NCBI RefSeq assembly: GCF_011516635.5
Contig: NZ_CP096255.1
Coordinates: forward strand, 372,001-436,000
DNA: 64,000 bases
Reading direction: 5' to 3'
From: Bradyrhizobium barranii subsp. apii
Lineage (GTDB): Bacteria > Pseudomonadota > Alphaproteobacteria > Rhizobiales > Xanthobacteraceae
Shown: positions 1 to 9,177 of the stretch, one piece after another
Layout of the letters: the number at the start of each line of letters is the position of its first letter
Position numbering within the stretch: position 1 is the first letter of the stretch
The notes under the pieces: model-generated
The model's input: only the letters and a program-made list of their open reading frames with translations
Database searches by the model: none
Told to the model about the DNA's origin: nothing
Made by a program: the position numbers and the translations under genes

Positions 1-246
1 ACCGAGACGCGTTTCGTCTCGATCGACAAGGCCGAACTCGTCGGCGCCGAGTTGCGCGACCGCACGGCTCAGCTCACCATACGATTCGTCTCGCAGATGA
101 TCTCGGCCACCCGCGACAAGAGCGGCAATATCGTCGACGGTAGTGCGGACACGGTCGCCGACATCACCGACATCTGGACCTTCGCCCGCGATATCACCTC
201 TCGCGATCCAAACTGGAAGCTGGTTGGCACCGGAAGCGCGAATTAA
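1..246 (+). CDS. Tim44/TimA-like domain protein, C-terminal fragment
   Basis: The reading frame is open from the first base, so the start lies outside the window; 81 residues remain. The visible part (AQLTIRFVSQMISATRD, then DITDIWTFARD and PNWKLVGTGSAN) looks like the end of a Tim44/MlaC-like alpha-beta fold, in which a conserved Trp-containing strand closes the domain. In alphaproteobacteria a Tim44-like adaptor gene commonly sits directly before mltA and an Smr gene, which is the order seen here. The role, adaptor work at the inner membrane, is inferred from family and context only. The end overlaps the likely start of mltA. Confidence 0.7.
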   Translation, partial: TETRFVSIDKAELVGAELRDRTAQLTIRFVSQMISATRDKSGNIVDGSADTVADITDIWTFARDITSRDPNWKLVGTGSAN

Positions 247-1765
247 GAATTTCCTGAAGAACAGCGCGACGGCGCTTTGCGCAGGTGCCGTCGTGCTGTC
301 GTCGTTTTCGCTCGGCGCCGAGGCGGCGCGGCGTCACTATCGCAGCCATCACCATCATCTCCCGGCACTTGCCGCCGCCCCGCCGCGCGCCTTGCCCTAT
401 CCGCAGCTCCCTTTGCCGTTCGAAATCCCCGGTGCGCAATATCTGCCGCTGACCTGGACGGACGTGAAAGGCTGGAGCGACGACGACCATCTCGCCGCCT
501 ACAAGACGTTCCGCGCGAGCTGCCGGACGATCAACGCGCAGACCGGTGCGGCCGAACCGAAGGCGCTTGGCGGCTCGCTGAGCGAGCCCTGCAGGGCCGC
601 CAAGTCGCTCGAGCTCACCGACGACGGCAAAGCCAGGACCTTCTTCGAGGAGAATTTTGCACCGCTGCGGATCTCGCGCCTCGGCGAGCCCGACGGTTTC
701 GTCACCGGCTATTACGAACCGGTGCTGGAGGGATCGCGGACGCAGACCGAAATCTTCAACGTGCCGGTCTATCGTCGCCCGTCGAACCTGTTCGTGCGCG
801 GCTACAAGCAGGACTCGGTCAGCCTGCCCAACAAGGGCCCGGTCTACCGCAAGATCGGCCGCCGCAAGCTGGTGCCCTATTACGATCGCGGCGAGATCGA
901 GGACGGCAAGATCGCCGGCCGCGGGCTGGAGATCGCCTGGCTGAAGGACCCGACCGATCTGCTGTTCGCCCAGATCCAGGGCTCGGCGCGGATCAAGTTC
1001 GACGACGGCGGCACGGTCCGGCTGAATTACGACGCCTATAACGGCTATCCCTACACGGCCGTCGGCCGTGTCCTGATCGAGCGCGGCATCATTCCGAAGG
1101 AGGAGATGTCGATGCAGAAGATCAGGGAGTGGATGGCGCAGAACCCCGATGGCGCCAAGGATCTACGCCGCCAGAACCGCTCCTACATCTTCTTCCGCGA
1201 GGTCAATCTGTCCGACAAGGAAGAAGCGGTGGGTGCGCAGGGCATTCCGCTGACCGCCGGCCGTTCGATCGCGGTCGATAAGGCGCTGCACGTCTACGGC
1301 ACGCCGTTCTTCATCGAGGGCGAGCTGCCGATCGATTCCGAACGCTCCAAGACGCCGTTCCACCGGCTGATGATCGCGCAGGACACCGGCTCGGCCATCA
1401 TCGGCCCCGCGCGCGCCGATCTCTATTTCGGCGCCGGCGCGGACGCCGGCCGTGTCTCGGGACGGCTGCGCCATCCCATGCACTTCGTCATGTTGGTACC
1501 GAAGGGCCTCGATCCCGCAGTACGCGCCGCGAAGTTGCCGGTGCCGGACCCGCGTCCCTCGGAGAAGATCGCAAAGCTGTTTCCGCAGACCGATTCGCCC
1601 AAGGATCAGACCAAGCCGGCGGCTCCGGCCGCAGCCGTGGCGCAAGGTAAGGGTGAGACCGTCGCCGTTGCCAATCCGGTCCCGTTGCCGATGCCGCGTC
1701 CCGTGATAGAGCCCGTTCAGGAGCCGCGGCGGCCAGTCAAGAATCGTCCCCATCGGCAGCAATGA
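224..1765 (+). CDS. mltA: Membrane-bound lytic murein transglycosylase A
   Basis: This enzyme cleaves the MurNAc-GlcNAc bond of peptidoglycan with formation of the 1,6-anhydro product, in the periplasm. The MltA barrel carries the GYYEP signature near residue 162, and a 3D domain follows with acidic residues in DTGSAI and RADLYFG near residues 387-400. The last 80 residues are a Pro/Ala/Lys-rich tail. The start is uncertain. The frame is open from 143, but a signal-peptide-like stretch (KNFLKNSATALCAGAVVLSS) begins near 245, so I chose TTG at 224, preceded by GGAAG; CTG at 254 is an alternative. The gene overlaps the upstream gene, and its stop overlaps the smr start by 4 bp, which suggests translational coupling. 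Confidence 0.85.
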   Translation: MAPEARIKNFLKNSATALCAGAVVLSSFSLGAEAARRHYRSHHHHLPALAAAPPRALPYPQLPLPFEIPGAQYLPLTWTDVKGWSDDDHLAAYKTFRASCRTINAQTGAAEPKALGGSLSEPCRAAKSLELTDDGKARTFFEENFAPLRISRLGEPDGFVTGYYEPVLEGSRTQTEIFNVPVYRRPSNLFVRGYKQDSVSLPNKGPVYRKIGRRKLVPYYDRGEIEDGKIAGRGLEIAWLKDPTDLLFAQIQGSARIKFDDGGTVRLNYDAYNGYPYTAVGRVLIERGIIPKEEMSMQKIREWMAQNPDGAKDLRRQNRSYIFFREVNLSDKEEAVGAQGIPLTAGRSIAVDKALHVYGTPFFIEGELPIDSERSKTPFHRLMIAQDTGSAIIGPARADLYFGAGADAGRVSGRLRHPMHFVMLVPKGLDPAVRAAKLPVPDPRPSEKIAKLFPQTDSPKDQTKPAAPAAAVAQGKGETVAVANPVPLPMPRPVIEPVQEPRRPVKNRPHRQQ

Positions 1766-2352
1766 AGCGATCGTCCCGTCCGCCCGTGCTGGAGCCTCGT
1801 CCCTCGCCGCGCCGCCGTGCGCTGAGCGAGGAGGAGCGCGCGCTGTGGGATGCGGTCGCAAAACAGGTCAAGCCGCTGCGGAAGCATCGCGTGGCAAAGA
1901 CACACGCCCCGCCGCGCACCGAGCCTTCACTGGCAGCGCCAGCCACGCGATCTGCGCCGTCGCCACGGCCGATCGCTGCCGCGCCGGCCGTGCGCGTGGC
2001 AAAGCCGGCCATGCCGCCGCTGGCACCGCTGGGCAAGCGCGAGCGCACAAAATTGTCGCGCGGCCGCAGCGAGATCGAGGCGCGGCTCGATCTGCACGGC
2101 ATGACCCAGATACGCGCCCACCGGGCCCTGACCGGCTTCCTGCACCGCGCCCATCACGACGGCCTGACCTTCGTGCTCGTCATCACCGGCAAGGGACGGA
2201 GCGGCGGCGAAAGCGGTGTGCTCCGCCGCCAGGTGCCGGAATGGCTGAGCCTGCCGGAATTCCGCGGCTTCGTCGTCGGCTTCGAGGAGGCGCATATCGG
2301 CCACGGCGGCGAGGGCGCGCTCTATGTGCGGATACGCCGGGCGAGGTACTAG
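1762..2352 (+). CDS. Smr/MutS2-type domain protein
   Basis: A 196-residue protein with a basic, Pro/Ala-rich N-terminal half and a C-terminal Smr domain. The domain is marked by DLHGMTQ near residue 110 and ITGKG near residue 141, the two conserved Smr motifs, and ends in the usual GGEGALYVRI block. Smr domains bind or nick nucleic acids, but the substrate of stand-alone alphaproteobacterial Smr proteins is not settled. The ATG lies inside the mltA stop (ATGA overlap), so the two are probably co-transcribed. Its 3' end overlaps the convergent membrane-protein gene by 4 bp. Confidence 0.85.
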   Translation: MKRSSRPPVLEPRPSPRRRALSEEERALWDAVAKQVKPLRKHRVAKTHAPPRTEPSLAAPATRSAPSPRPIAAAPAVRVAKPAMPPLAPLGKRERTKLSRGRSEIEARLDLHGMTQIRAHRALTGFLHRAHHDGLTFVLVITGKGRSGGESGVLRRQVPEWLSLPEFRGFVVGFEEAHIGHGGEGALYVRIRRARY

Positions 2353-3482
2353 AACGGCCGGACGATTCCGACGCGCGGGATCAGTGTGAGGATCAGGCCG
2401 AAGATGTTTGTCTTCCGATCCTCCAACGCGATCAGCGGTGCATTGTATTTGGCCGGCAGCATCTTCACCGCGTGCAGGATCAGGAACATGCAGACCGCCC
2501 AGTTCGAGATCCAGCGCGAATAGTCGAACACCATCGCGAACATCACGAGATAGGCAAGGCTGATGCCGATCAGCGCCGCGATGACGAGGCGCCGGTGCAT
2601 GTCGTTCGCGAGTGCGCCGATCAGGCTTGCAAAATAGCGCCAGAGTGGCGTGTGCAGCCAGATCAGCAGGGCAAACACCGGCACGCCGAGGATGTTGTGC
2701 GGCAGGCGGCGCCAGGTATCCGAAACCTCCTTCGCCAGCGGCTGGTACCAGATGTAGGCGAATTGCAGCAGGTCGGTCCGCGCCGGATCAGCCATCCGGG
2801 TCTTCAGATACGCGACGAAATCCGCTTCCGGGATCGGCATCGTTCCCAGGAATTGCGCGGCGAAGAACAGCGCGCTCACGCAAAGCAATGCCACCAAGCC
2901 GAACGCGACATTCGTTCTGGTGACGCCATGCGCGAGGTAGTGCCGGATCACGACGATGGTGATGATCGTCGGCACATACATCAGCAGATGAATGTGGTGG
3001 ATCAGCACGAGGATGATCGAGAACAGCGCGGCCGTTGCGACGAACAGCAAGGAGCCAGCCGGCATCAGCAGCAGGATGATCGCCAGTGCGCAGCCGTAGA
3101 TGTCGAAATGGCCGAGCGTGTGCATGAAGTTCTTCAGAAAGAACGGCGAGCCCGCGATGAAGACGAACAGCGGCAGCGTCCTCGCGGCGAAGCCGAACGT
3201 TTTCTGGAATAATCTGGCGTACAGTCCCAGCGTCACCAGCCACGTCGCTCCGCCGAGCGCGAACACCAGCCAAACCGGCACCTTGTCCGTGAACAGCGCG
3301 ACGATGGCGCCGATCAGCGCGCGCTTAATGAAGCCGAAATGGTAGTCGACGAGCAGGTGGATGTAGGGGACGTAAGGCGGCAGCTGGATCTTGTGGACGA
3401 ATACGCCGACGATGACCGCCGCGTTGATCGCGAGCAGGAGACGCCAGGGATTCTGGCGCAGGTTTGCAAGAACCGCGCTCAA
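2349..3482 (-). CDS. Polytopic membrane protein, unrecognised
   Basis: A 377-residue protein with about nine or ten hydrophobic segments, the first near residues 15-30 (LLLAINAAVIVGVFVHKI), joined by short polar loops. A charged loop carries DYHFGFIKRALIGAI near residue 45-60 and another carries DYSRWISNW near residue 330, a motif sometimes seen in polyprenyl-dependent membrane glycosyltransferases. I do not recognise the family with confidence; a sugar- or lipid-transferring membrane enzyme is possible but unproven. It is convergent with smr and its start faces a 279-bp gap containing an inverted repeat. Confidence 0.6.
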   Translation of the reverse strand: MSAVLANLRQNPWRLLLAINAAVIVGVFVHKIQLPPYVPYIHLLVDYHFGFIKRALIGAIVALFTDKVPVWLVFALGGATWLVTLGLYARLFQKTFGFAARTLPLFVFIAGSPFFLKNFMHTLGHFDIYGCALAIILLLMPAGSLLFVATAALFSIILVLIHHIHLLMYVPTIITIVVIRHYLAHGVTRTNVAFGLVALLCVSALFFAAQFLGTMPIPEADFVAYLKTRMADPARTDLLQFAYIWYQPLAKEVSDTWRRLPHNILGVPVFALLIWLHTPLWRYFASLIGALANDMHRRLVIAALIGISLAYLVMFAMVFDYSRWISNWAVCMFLILHAVKMLPAKYNAPLIALEDRKTNIFGLILTLIPRVGIVRPF

Positions 3483-3530
3483 GTGGCGCTCCGAGGGAAT
3501 CGGCGCGATCGGACTCCGAAAGGGTTTGGA

Positions 3531-3575
3531 GTCAATATGTGGTTCACAGGATTCTTTTCACCACTACATATTGAC
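3531..3575. repeat. Inverted repeat with 25-nt loop
   Basis: Arms GTCAATATGT (3531-3540) and ACATATTGAC (3566-3575) are exact reverse complements separated by 25 bases. They lie 49 bp upstream of the membrane-protein start, in the only sizeable gap here (3483-3761), which otherwise shows no convincing gene. It could be an operator or a transcript hairpin. Confidence 0.5.
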
Positions 3576-3761
3576 GATACGGCGCTCACCGATACCATTC
3601 CCGCGACCCTCAGAAGCGGCGAAGCCGTCGGGTGGCTAGACCCAACGGCTTCAAAGCTTCTGACCCGCATCCCGAGCTGGGCGCGGAACAGGCTGTCTAA
3701 GCACTTCATGGAATCATGGGTGGAGTCGGTGGTCAAGCCCAGCTCTCGATAGGAGAGAAGA

Positions 3762-4067
3762 ATGACCAGTCCGCAAACCAGACCCCAGACGGCGCAAATC
3801 CGCTGTGTGAATAAACGCGATCGCCCGAATCCGTTCGAGCGGATCACCCACGTTGGTGGCTACGGCTCAAGCCAGTGGAAGATCACACAAGAGCAGGCGA
3901 TCGCTATGATCGAGCGCAGAGAGTGGAGCTTTTACGTTTCGCTTCCTGGTTCGACAAAGGCTGTTTTGGTCGAAGTCGGTGTCAGCCGGTTCGGCAACAA
4001 GTATTTGCGCACCGAAGGCGATGACGACACGCGCAACAATCTCTTGAGCCTGCCTGAGTGTCCCTGA
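3762..4067 (+). CDS. DUF3892 family small protein
   Basis: A 101-residue protein whose body (IRCVNKRDRPNPFERITHVGG, then WKITQEQAIAMIERREWSFYV, then RFGNKYLRTEGDD) fits the DUF3892 pattern of short proteins that begin by re-stating a Cys-x-Asn-K-x-D strand and end in YLxTxxD. Function is unknown in the family. It is preceded by an AGGAGAG ribosome-binding site about 9 bp before ATG and followed by a strong bidirectional terminator. It stands alone between a membrane-protein gene and the hslU operon. Confidence 0.75.
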   Translation: MTSPQTRPQTAQIRCVNKRDRPNPFERITHVGGYGSSQWKITQEQAIAMIERREWSFYVSLPGSTKAVLVEVGVSRFGNKYLRTEGDDDTRNNLLSLPECP

Positions 4068-4085
4068 CGCTCTGTCTGTAACAAC

Positions 4086-4118
4086 GAAAGGCCCGACAGA
4101 AGTGCCGGGCCTTTCTGC
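4086..4118. terminator. Bidirectional intrinsic terminator
   Basis: A perfect 10-bp stem GAAAGGCCCG (4086-4095) / CGGGCCTTTC (4106-4115) with a 10-nt loop. On the plus strand it follows the DUF3892 gene; on the minus strand it follows the hslU stop by 3 bp and is trailed by a T-rich stretch (TTTCGTTGTT). Confidence 0.8.
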
Positions 4119-5423
4119 TTACAAAATGAACCGGCTCAGATCCGCATTCTTGGCGAGGTCGCCGACATGCTTCTGCACGAAATCCGCATCGACCTTGACG
4201 GTCTCGCCGCTGCGGTCGGGTGCGGTGAAGGAGATTTCGTCCAGCACCCGTTCCATCACGGTCTGGAGCCGCCGCGCGCCGATGTTCTCGACCGTCGAAT
4301 TGACGGCGACCGCGACGTCGGCGAGCGCGTCGACGGCGTCGGCGGTGATGTCGAGCGTCACGCCCTCGGTCTGCAGCAACGCGATATATTGCTTGATCAG
4401 CGAGGCCTCGGGCTCGGTCAGGATGCGCCGCATGTCGTCGCGGGTCAGTGCCTGCAGTTCGACGCGGATCGGCAGGCGGCCCTGCAATTCCGGCAACAGG
4501 TCGGACGGTTTCGCGACGTGGAAGGCGCCGGACGCGATGAACAGGATGTGATCGGTCTTCACCGCGCCGTGCTTGGTCGAGACCGTGGTGCCTTCGATCA
4601 GCGGCAACAGGTCACGCTGCACGCCCTCGCGCGAGACGTCGCCGCCGACCCGGCCGTCGCGTGCGCAGATCTTGTCGATCTCGTCCAGGAACACGATGCC
4701 GTTATTCTCGACCGCGCTGATCGCTTCCAGCGTCAACTGGTCGGTGTCCAGCAGCTTGTCGGATTCCTCATTGACGAGGATCTCGTGCGAGTTCTCCACC
4801 GTCAGTCGCCGCGTCTTGCTGCGCCCGCCCAGCTTGCCGAAGATGTCGCCGAGCGACACCGCGCCCATCTGCGCGCCGGGCATGCCCGGGATCTCGAACA
4901 TCGGCATGCCGCCGCCCGAGGACTGCGTCTCGATCTCGATTTCCTTGTCGTTGAGCTCGCCAGCGCGCAGCTTCTTGCGGAACGATTCGCGCGTTGCCTG
5001 GCTGGAATTGGCGCCGACCAGCGCGTCGAGCACGCGCTCCTCGGCGGCGAGCTGCGCGCGTGCCTGCACGTCCTTGCGCTTGCGCTCACGCACCTGGGCG
5101 ATCGCGACCTCGACGAGATCGCGCACGATCTGCTCGACGTCGCGGCCGACATAGCCGACCTCGGTGAATTTCGTCGCTTCCACCTTCAGGAACGGCGCGT
5201 TCGCGAGCTTGGCGAGCCGTCGTGCGATCTCCGTCTTGCCGACGCCGGTGGGGCCGATCATCAAGATGTTCTTCGGGAGTACCTCTTCGCGCAAGGAGCC
5301 GGAGAGCTGCTGCCGGCGCCAGCGGTTGCGCAGCGCGATCGAGACCGCGCGCTTGGCATCGGCCTGGCCGACGATGAAACGGTCGAGTTCGGAGACGATT
5401 TCGCGGGGAGAGAAGTCTGTCAT
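4119..5423 (-). CDS. hslU: ATP-dependent protease ATPase subunit HslU
   Basis: The AAA+ unfoldase partner of HslV (ClpYQ protease), which unfolds cytoplasmic substrates and feeds them into the HslV chamber. The 434-residue protein starts with the family N-terminus ([16 protein letters not shown]). It carries Walker A GPTGVGKT at residues 57-64, a variable I domain rich in Gly/Met around residues 110-225, Walker B in [12 protein letters not shown], and the conserved C-terminal tail LSRFIL that docks into HslV. It is the last gene of a minus-strand operon with hslV, from which it is separated by a GNAT and a DUF2585 gene, and it ends at a strong terminator. Confidence 0.97.
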   Translation of the reverse strand: MTDFSPREIVSELDRFIVGQADAKRAVSIALRNRWRRQQLSGSLREEVLPKNILMIGPTGVGKTEIARRLAKLANAPFLKVEATKFTEVGYVGRDVEQIVRDLVEVAIAQVRERKRKDVQARAQLAAEERVLDALVGANSSQATRESFRKKLRAGELNDKEIEIETQSSGGGMPMFEIPGMPGAQMGAVSLGDIFGKLGGRSKTRRLTVENSHEILVNEESDKLLDTDQLTLEAISAVENNGIVFLDEIDKICARDGRVGGDVSREGVQRDLLPLIEGTTVSTKHGAVKTDHILFIASGAFHVAKPSDLLPELQGRLPIRVELQALTRDDMRRILTEPEASLIKQYIALLQTEGVTLDITADAVDALADVAVAVNSTVENIGARRLQTVMERVLDEISFTAPDRSGETVKVDADFVQKHVGDLAKNADLSRFIL

Positions 5424-5472
5424 GGGACCTTAGCTAGGATCAGATGCGGGTCGGGACAAGCCGCATTTTACG

Positions 5473-6090
5473 TCAGATGATGGGCGGGCCCGATTGCCAC
5501 TGTTTCACGGCGTCGATCGGATGGATCAGCATCAGGATATTGAGCGTCAGATTGTCGCGAATGTGAAGCGCGAGCATGATCTCGAAGGCGAGCCCGAGCA
5601 GGACGGTCACCGAGACTGGCAGCACGCGCGCGGCGAGGAACCCCAGCATCATGGCCAGATTGTCAGAAATCGAATTGACAATGCTGTCGCCGAAATAATC
5701 CAGCGAGATCGTGCCGGCACGGTAGCGTTCGATGATGAAGGGCGAGTTCTCGACGATCTCCCAGGCGCCTTCGATCAGCATGGCGACGATCAGCCGTGCC
5801 GGCCAGGACAGTTGCAGGAAGGGCAGGCGCGCGAACAGCAGCCAGGTCAAGCCGTAGAACAGGAAGCCATGCAGGATGTGAGAGAAGGTGTACCAGTCCG
5901 TGATGTGCTGCGAATTTTCGGAGCTGTTCACCACGCCATGCCAGAGCTTTACATAGCCGCAGGTGCAGATCGGCACCCGCCCCATCGCGAACAGGATCGA
6001 GGCCTGCAGCGCCAGCAGCAGCAGTGCGATGCCGACCCAGGCCAATGGCGGTACGGCGACCTTGCTCTCGTGCGTGCTCGTCAGCGTCAC
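5473..6090 (-). CDS. DUF2585 (UPF0314) membrane protein
   Basis: A 205-residue integral membrane protein with about five hydrophobic segments, beginning [20 protein letters not shown]. It has the conserved features [28 protein letters not shown] and [20 protein letters not shown] that mark the DUF2585 family of rhizobial membrane proteins; function is unknown. Its start overlaps the stop of the GNAT gene by 4 bp and hslU follows 49 bp downstream, so it is embedded in the hslV-hslU transcription unit. Confidence 0.88.
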   Translation of the reverse strand: MTLTSTHESKVAVPPLAWVGIALLLLALQASILFAMGRVPICTCGYVKLWHGVVNSSENSQHITDWYTFSHILHGFLFYGLTWLLFARLPFLQLSWPARLIVAMLIEGAWEIVENSPFIIERYRAGTISLDYFGDSIVNSISDNLAMMLGFLAARVLPVSVTVLLGLAFEIMLALHIRDNLTLNILMLIHPIDAVKQWQSGPPII

Positions 6091-6572
6091 GGCTCGCGCA
6101 CCATCAGCAGCGCCGTCCCGTCCGGCGTCTCGACCATGCGGTCGCGGACGAAGCCGGCTTTCTCATAGGCGCGCACGGCGCGTGCGTTGAGCGGATCGGG
6201 ATCGGTGACGATGCGTGGCAGGCCCTGCCGCAACTGGCCGTCGACGAACTGGCGGATGAACGCGGAGCCGTGGCCGCGCGCGATCATGTCGCTTTCGCCG
6301 ATGAACTGGTCGATCCCACGGGTGCCCTCCGGTTGCGGCCCGAAGCCGGTATTCCAGGCTGTCAGGCGATAGCATTGAAGATAGCCGAACGGGTGGGTGC
6401 CGGCCAACACGATGAACTGGTCCATCGCGGGCTCATCGAGATCGCCGCTCACGAGCGCAAACTGCTCGTCCGGATCGCCCCACCATTCCCGCACATGCGC
6501 CTCGCCCAGCCACCGCCGGATCAGCAGCAAATCGGCTGTGCTCATCGGGCGGAAGGTGTAGGCGGGCGCCAT
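6087..6572 (-). CDS. GNAT acetyltransferase, AAC(6')-like
   Basis: A 161-residue GNAT-fold protein. Opening residues [28 protein letters not shown], a central [23 protein letters not shown] acetyl-CoA loop and the closing [18 protein letters not shown] (the last GNAT motif) match the aminoglycoside 6'-N-acetyltransferase-like branch (AacA4/RimJ type). The true acceptor is unknown; chromosomal members often are not resistance enzymes. It is 17 bp downstream of hslV and overlaps the DUF2585 gene by 4 bp, so it is co-transcribed with the HslVU protease genes. Confidence 0.82.
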   Translation of the reverse strand: MAPAYTFRPMSTADLLLIRRWLGEAHVREWWGDPDEQFALVSGDLDEPAMDQFIVLAGTHPFGYLQCYRLTAWNTGFGPQPEGTRGIDQFIGESDMIARGHGSAFIRQFVDGQLRQGLPRIVTDPDPLNARAVRAYEKAGFVRDRMVETPDGTALLMVREP

Positions 6573-6589
6573 GTCCTGTTCGGTCTGGC

Positions 6590-7150
6590 CTAGCCGGTCG
6601 CCAGGCTTTCGATGGTCAGATTGCGGTTGGTGTAGACGCAGATGTCGGCGGCGATATCGAGGGAGCGGCGGACGATGGTCTCGGCATCCTTGTCGGTGTC
6701 GATCAAGGCCCGCGCGGCGGCCAGGGCGTAATTGCCGCCGGAGCCGATCGCCATGACCCCGGCCTCGGGCTCCAGCACGTCGCCGGTGCCTGTCAGGACC
6801 AGGGAGACGTCCTTGTCGGCCACGATCATCATGGCCTCCAGGCGGCGCAGATAGCGGTCGGTCCGCCAGTCCTTGGCGAGCTCCACCGCAGCCCGGGTCA
6901 GCTGCCCCGGATACTGCTCGAGCTTGGATTCGAGCCGCTCGAAGAGCGTGAAGGCGTCGGCCGTGGCGCCGGCAAAGCCGCCGATCACGTCGCCCTTGCC
7001 GAGTTTTCGCACCTTCTTGGCGTTGGACTTGATCACGGTCTGGCCGATCGAGACCTGGCCGTCGCCGCCGATCACCACCTTGCCGCCCTTGCGGACCGTC
7101 AAAATCGTGGTGCCGTGCCAGCCCGGCGCGCTGTTCTGGGAATCCTGCAT
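6590..7150 (-). CDS. hslV: ATP-dependent protease peptidase subunit HslV
   Basis: The peptidase of the HslUV complex, a two-ring N-terminal-nucleophile hydrolase in the cytoplasm. I place the start at 7150 (186 residues), preceded by GAGGT six bases upstream; the frame stays open further upstream but with no family homology. The catalytic threonine is T14 in HGTTILTVR, exposed after propeptide removal. [24 protein letters not shown] and [14 protein letters not shown] are the family blocks. First gene of the minus-strand operon with GNAT, DUF2585 and hslU; divergent from hisB. No clear RpoH-type promoter was seen upstream. Confidence 0.96.
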   Translation of the reverse strand: MQDSQNSAPGWHGTTILTVRKGGKVVIGGDGQVSIGQTVIKSNAKKVRKLGKGDVIGGFAGATADAFTLFERLESKLEQYPGQLTRAAVELAKDWRTDRYLRRLEAMMIVADKDVSLVLTGTGDVLEPEAGVMAIGSGGNYALAAARALIDTDKDAETIVRRSLDIAADICVYTNRNLTIESLATG

Positions 7151-7340
7151 CAAATACCTCGTTGTCGGACCTGATTTAGGCGGTCGGGACCGACCGTACA
7201 ACGGGCCGCTCCGGGCCCATTTCGCTCACCATAGGCAGAAGTAGAGGCCCGGCCAGCCGTTCCCGCAGTAGCGAAGGCGTCATTTGACTGTTAAAAGACC
7301 GCCGTTTTCGGTCCAAAACCAGAATGGAAACCGCTTTTCA

Positions 7341-7934
7341 ATGCGCACCGCGACGATCAAGCGCAAGACCAAGGAAACCGACATCGAGGTCACCGTGAAC
7401 CTCGATGGCACCGGCGTGTCCAATATCGCGACCGGCATCGGCTTTTTCGACCATATGCTCGATCTCCTCGCCCGCCATTCCCGCATCGACCTCACGGTCA
7501 AGGCGGTCGGCGATTTGCACATTGATCATCACCATACCACCGAAGACACCGGCATCGCGCTCGGCCAGGCGGTCAAGCAGGCGCTCGGCAACATGGCGGG
7601 CATCACCCGCTATGCCGGCGTGCACATGCCCATGGACGAGACGCTGTCGCGCGTGGTCATCGACATCTCGGGCCGTCCGTTCCTGGTGTTCAAGGCCGAC
7701 TTCCCCCGCGACAAGATCGGCGAGTTCGATACCGAGCTGGTGCGCGAGTGGTTCCAGGCCTTCGCCATGAACGCCGGCGTGACTCTCCACGTCGAGACCC
7801 TATATGGCGATAACAGCCACCATATCGCCGAGTCCTGCTTCAAGGGCCTGGCGCGGGCGCTGCGCACTGCCGTCGCGATCGATCCGAAGGCCGTGGGCGA
7901 AATCCCGTCCACCAAGGGTTCGCTCGGCGGCTGA
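7341..7934 (+). CDS. hisB: Imidazoleglycerol-phosphate dehydratase
   Basis: Catalyses the sixth step of histidine synthesis, imidazoleglycerol phosphate to imidazoleacetol phosphate. The 197-residue monofunctional enzyme shows both metal-binding repeats: [14 protein letters not shown] in the first half with [12 protein letters not shown], and the mirrored block with [17 protein letters not shown] near the end. The start at 7341 ([17 protein letters not shown]) matches the usual N-terminus; the frame is open to 7284. There is no fused phosphatase domain as in enterobacteria. First gene of a plus-strand his run, divergent from hslV. Confidence 0.97.
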   Translation: MRTATIKRKTKETDIEVTVNLDGTGVSNIATGIGFFDHMLDLLARHSRIDLTVKAVGDLHIDHHHTTEDTGIALGQAVKQALGNMAGITRYAGVHMPMDETLSRVVIDISGRPFLVFKADFPRDKIGEFDTELVREWFQAFAMNAGVTLHVETLYGDNSHHIAESCFKGLARALRTAVAIDPKAVGEIPSTKGSLGG

Positions 7935-7999
7935 CGTCTTTCGGCCCGCGGCACGCGCCGCTTGCGGTATCACTGAATTCCTAGGAACGGGGCATCACC

Positions 8000-8530
8000 A
8001 TGCCTGTCTACACAGTTCATGCTCCCTCCCCTGCCGGAGCCGATCTGCGCGCGACCGACAAGTTCGTCTTCGTGCGCGACGGTTTTCATTTCTGGGCGAT
8101 GGTTTTGGGTCCGTTCTGGCTGCTCTGGAACAGGCTCTGGCTGGCGCTGATCGGCTGGGTGATTTTCCTGGCTGCATTCGATGCAGGGCTGCATAGCCTC
8201 GGCGTTGGCCACAGCTCGATCTTCCTGGCCAATATGATCATCGCGGTGCTGATGGGTTTCGAGGCCTCGAGCCTGCGCCGCTGGACACTGTCGCGCGGCA
8301 AGTGGCGCCAGCTTGACGTCGTCATCTCCGACGACGAGGACACCGCCGAGCGGCGTTTCTTCGAGCGCTGGAGCCTGAAGCAGCGCGGCATCGTCAACGA
8401 TCAATGGGCCGTCGATCGCGGCGGCCCGCCGCCAACCCGCAACGTGCCGGGTCAGCAATTCTCAAATCCGCCACCGCTGCCGTCGGGCGGCATCATTGGA
8501 TTGTTTCCGGAACCGGGAGGGTCAAGATGA
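8000..8530 (+). CDS. DUF2628 membrane protein within the his cluster
   Basis: A 176-residue protein with two hydrophobic stretches ([16 protein letters not shown] and [17 protein letters not shown]) followed by [23 protein letters not shown], the DUF2628 layout; the remaining third is polar with a Pro/Gly-rich tail. Function is unknown. It lies between hisB and hisH and its stop overlaps the hisH start (ATGA), so it is translationally coupled to histidine biosynthesis genes. This position is common in rhizobia, but no enzymatic part in histidine synthesis is known. Confidence 0.83.
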   Translation: MPVYTVHAPSPAGADLRATDKFVFVRDGFHFWAMVLGPFWLLWNRLWLALIGWVIFLAAFDAGLHSLGVGHSSIFLANMIIAVLMGFEASSLRRWTLSRGKWRQLDVVISDDEDTAERRFFERWSLKQRGIVNDQWAVDRGGPPPTRNVPGQQFSNPPPLPSGGIIGLFPEPGGSR

Positions 8531-9177
8531 GCGTCGCGATCATCGATTACGGTTCAGGCAATCTGCATTCCGCCGCCAAGGCATTCGAGCGCGCCGCGCG
8601 CAGCCTGGAGATTCCGCAAAAGGTCTTCGTCACCAGCGATCCGGATCAGGCCTACGGCGCCGACCGTCTGGTGCTGCCCGGTGTCGGCGCCTTCGCCGAT
8701 TGCCGGCGCGGGCTCGATGCCGTCAACGGCATGGTCGAGGCGATCACCGAAGCGGTGCGCGTCAAGGCACGGCCCTTCTTTGGTATTTGCGTCGGCATGC
8801 AGCTGATGGCGAGCCGCGGCAAGGAACACGTCATCACCGAGGGCCTGAACTGGGTCGGCGGCGACGTCGAGAAGATCATGCCGCGCGACGAGAGCCTGAA
8901 GATCCCGCACATGGGCTGGAACACGCTCGACCTGCTGCGCGAGCATCCGGTGCTGGACAGGCTGCCGCTCGGCCCCAAGGGGCAGCACGCCTATTTCGTG
9001 CACTCCTACCACCTCAACGCCGCCAACGAGGCGGACGTGCTCGCGCGCGCCGATTACGGTGGACCCGTCACCGCGATCGTCGCGAAGGACACCGCCATCG
9101 GCACCCAATTCCACCCCGAGAAGAGCCAGCGTTTCGGCTTGGCCCTGATCTCGAACTTTTTGCGATGGAAACCGTGA
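8527..9177 (+). CDS. hisH: Imidazole glycerol phosphate synthase, glutamine amidotransferase subunit
   Basis: Releases ammonia from glutamine for HisF, forming IGP and AICAR from PRFAR. The 216-residue class I amidotransferase begins [15 protein letters not shown], has the nucleophile Cys88 in GICVGMQLM and the His/Glu of the triad in TQFHPEKSQ near the C-terminus. The start at 8527 is fixed by the family N-terminus and the ATGA overlap with the DUF2628 gene. hisA begins inside its 3' end. Confidence 0.97.
   Translation: MSVAIIDYGSGNLHSAAKAFERAARSLEIPQKVFVTSDPDQAYGADRLVLPGVGAFADCRRGLDAVNGMVEAITEAVRVKARPFFGICVGMQLMASRGKEHVITEGLNWVGGDVEKIMPRDESLKIPHMGWNTLDLLREHPVLDRLPLGPKGQHAYFVHSYHLNAANEADVLARADYGGPVTAIVAKDTAIGTQFHPEKSQRFGLALISNFLRWKP

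Noticed and set aside
1845..3212. 455-residue plus-strand frame crossing smr and the membrane-protein gene
   Set aside because: Runs across two genes on opposite strands, is rich in Arg/Gln/His, and has no recognisable domain.
3479..3847. Minus-strand 122-codon frame in the gap before the DUF3892 gene
   Set aside because: Overlaps the DUF3892 start and the membrane-protein start, has no ribosome-binding site and no family resemblance.
4167..5480. 437-residue open frame antisense to hslU
   Set aside because: Complement of a certain gene with GC-rich third positions; composition is that of a shadow frame.
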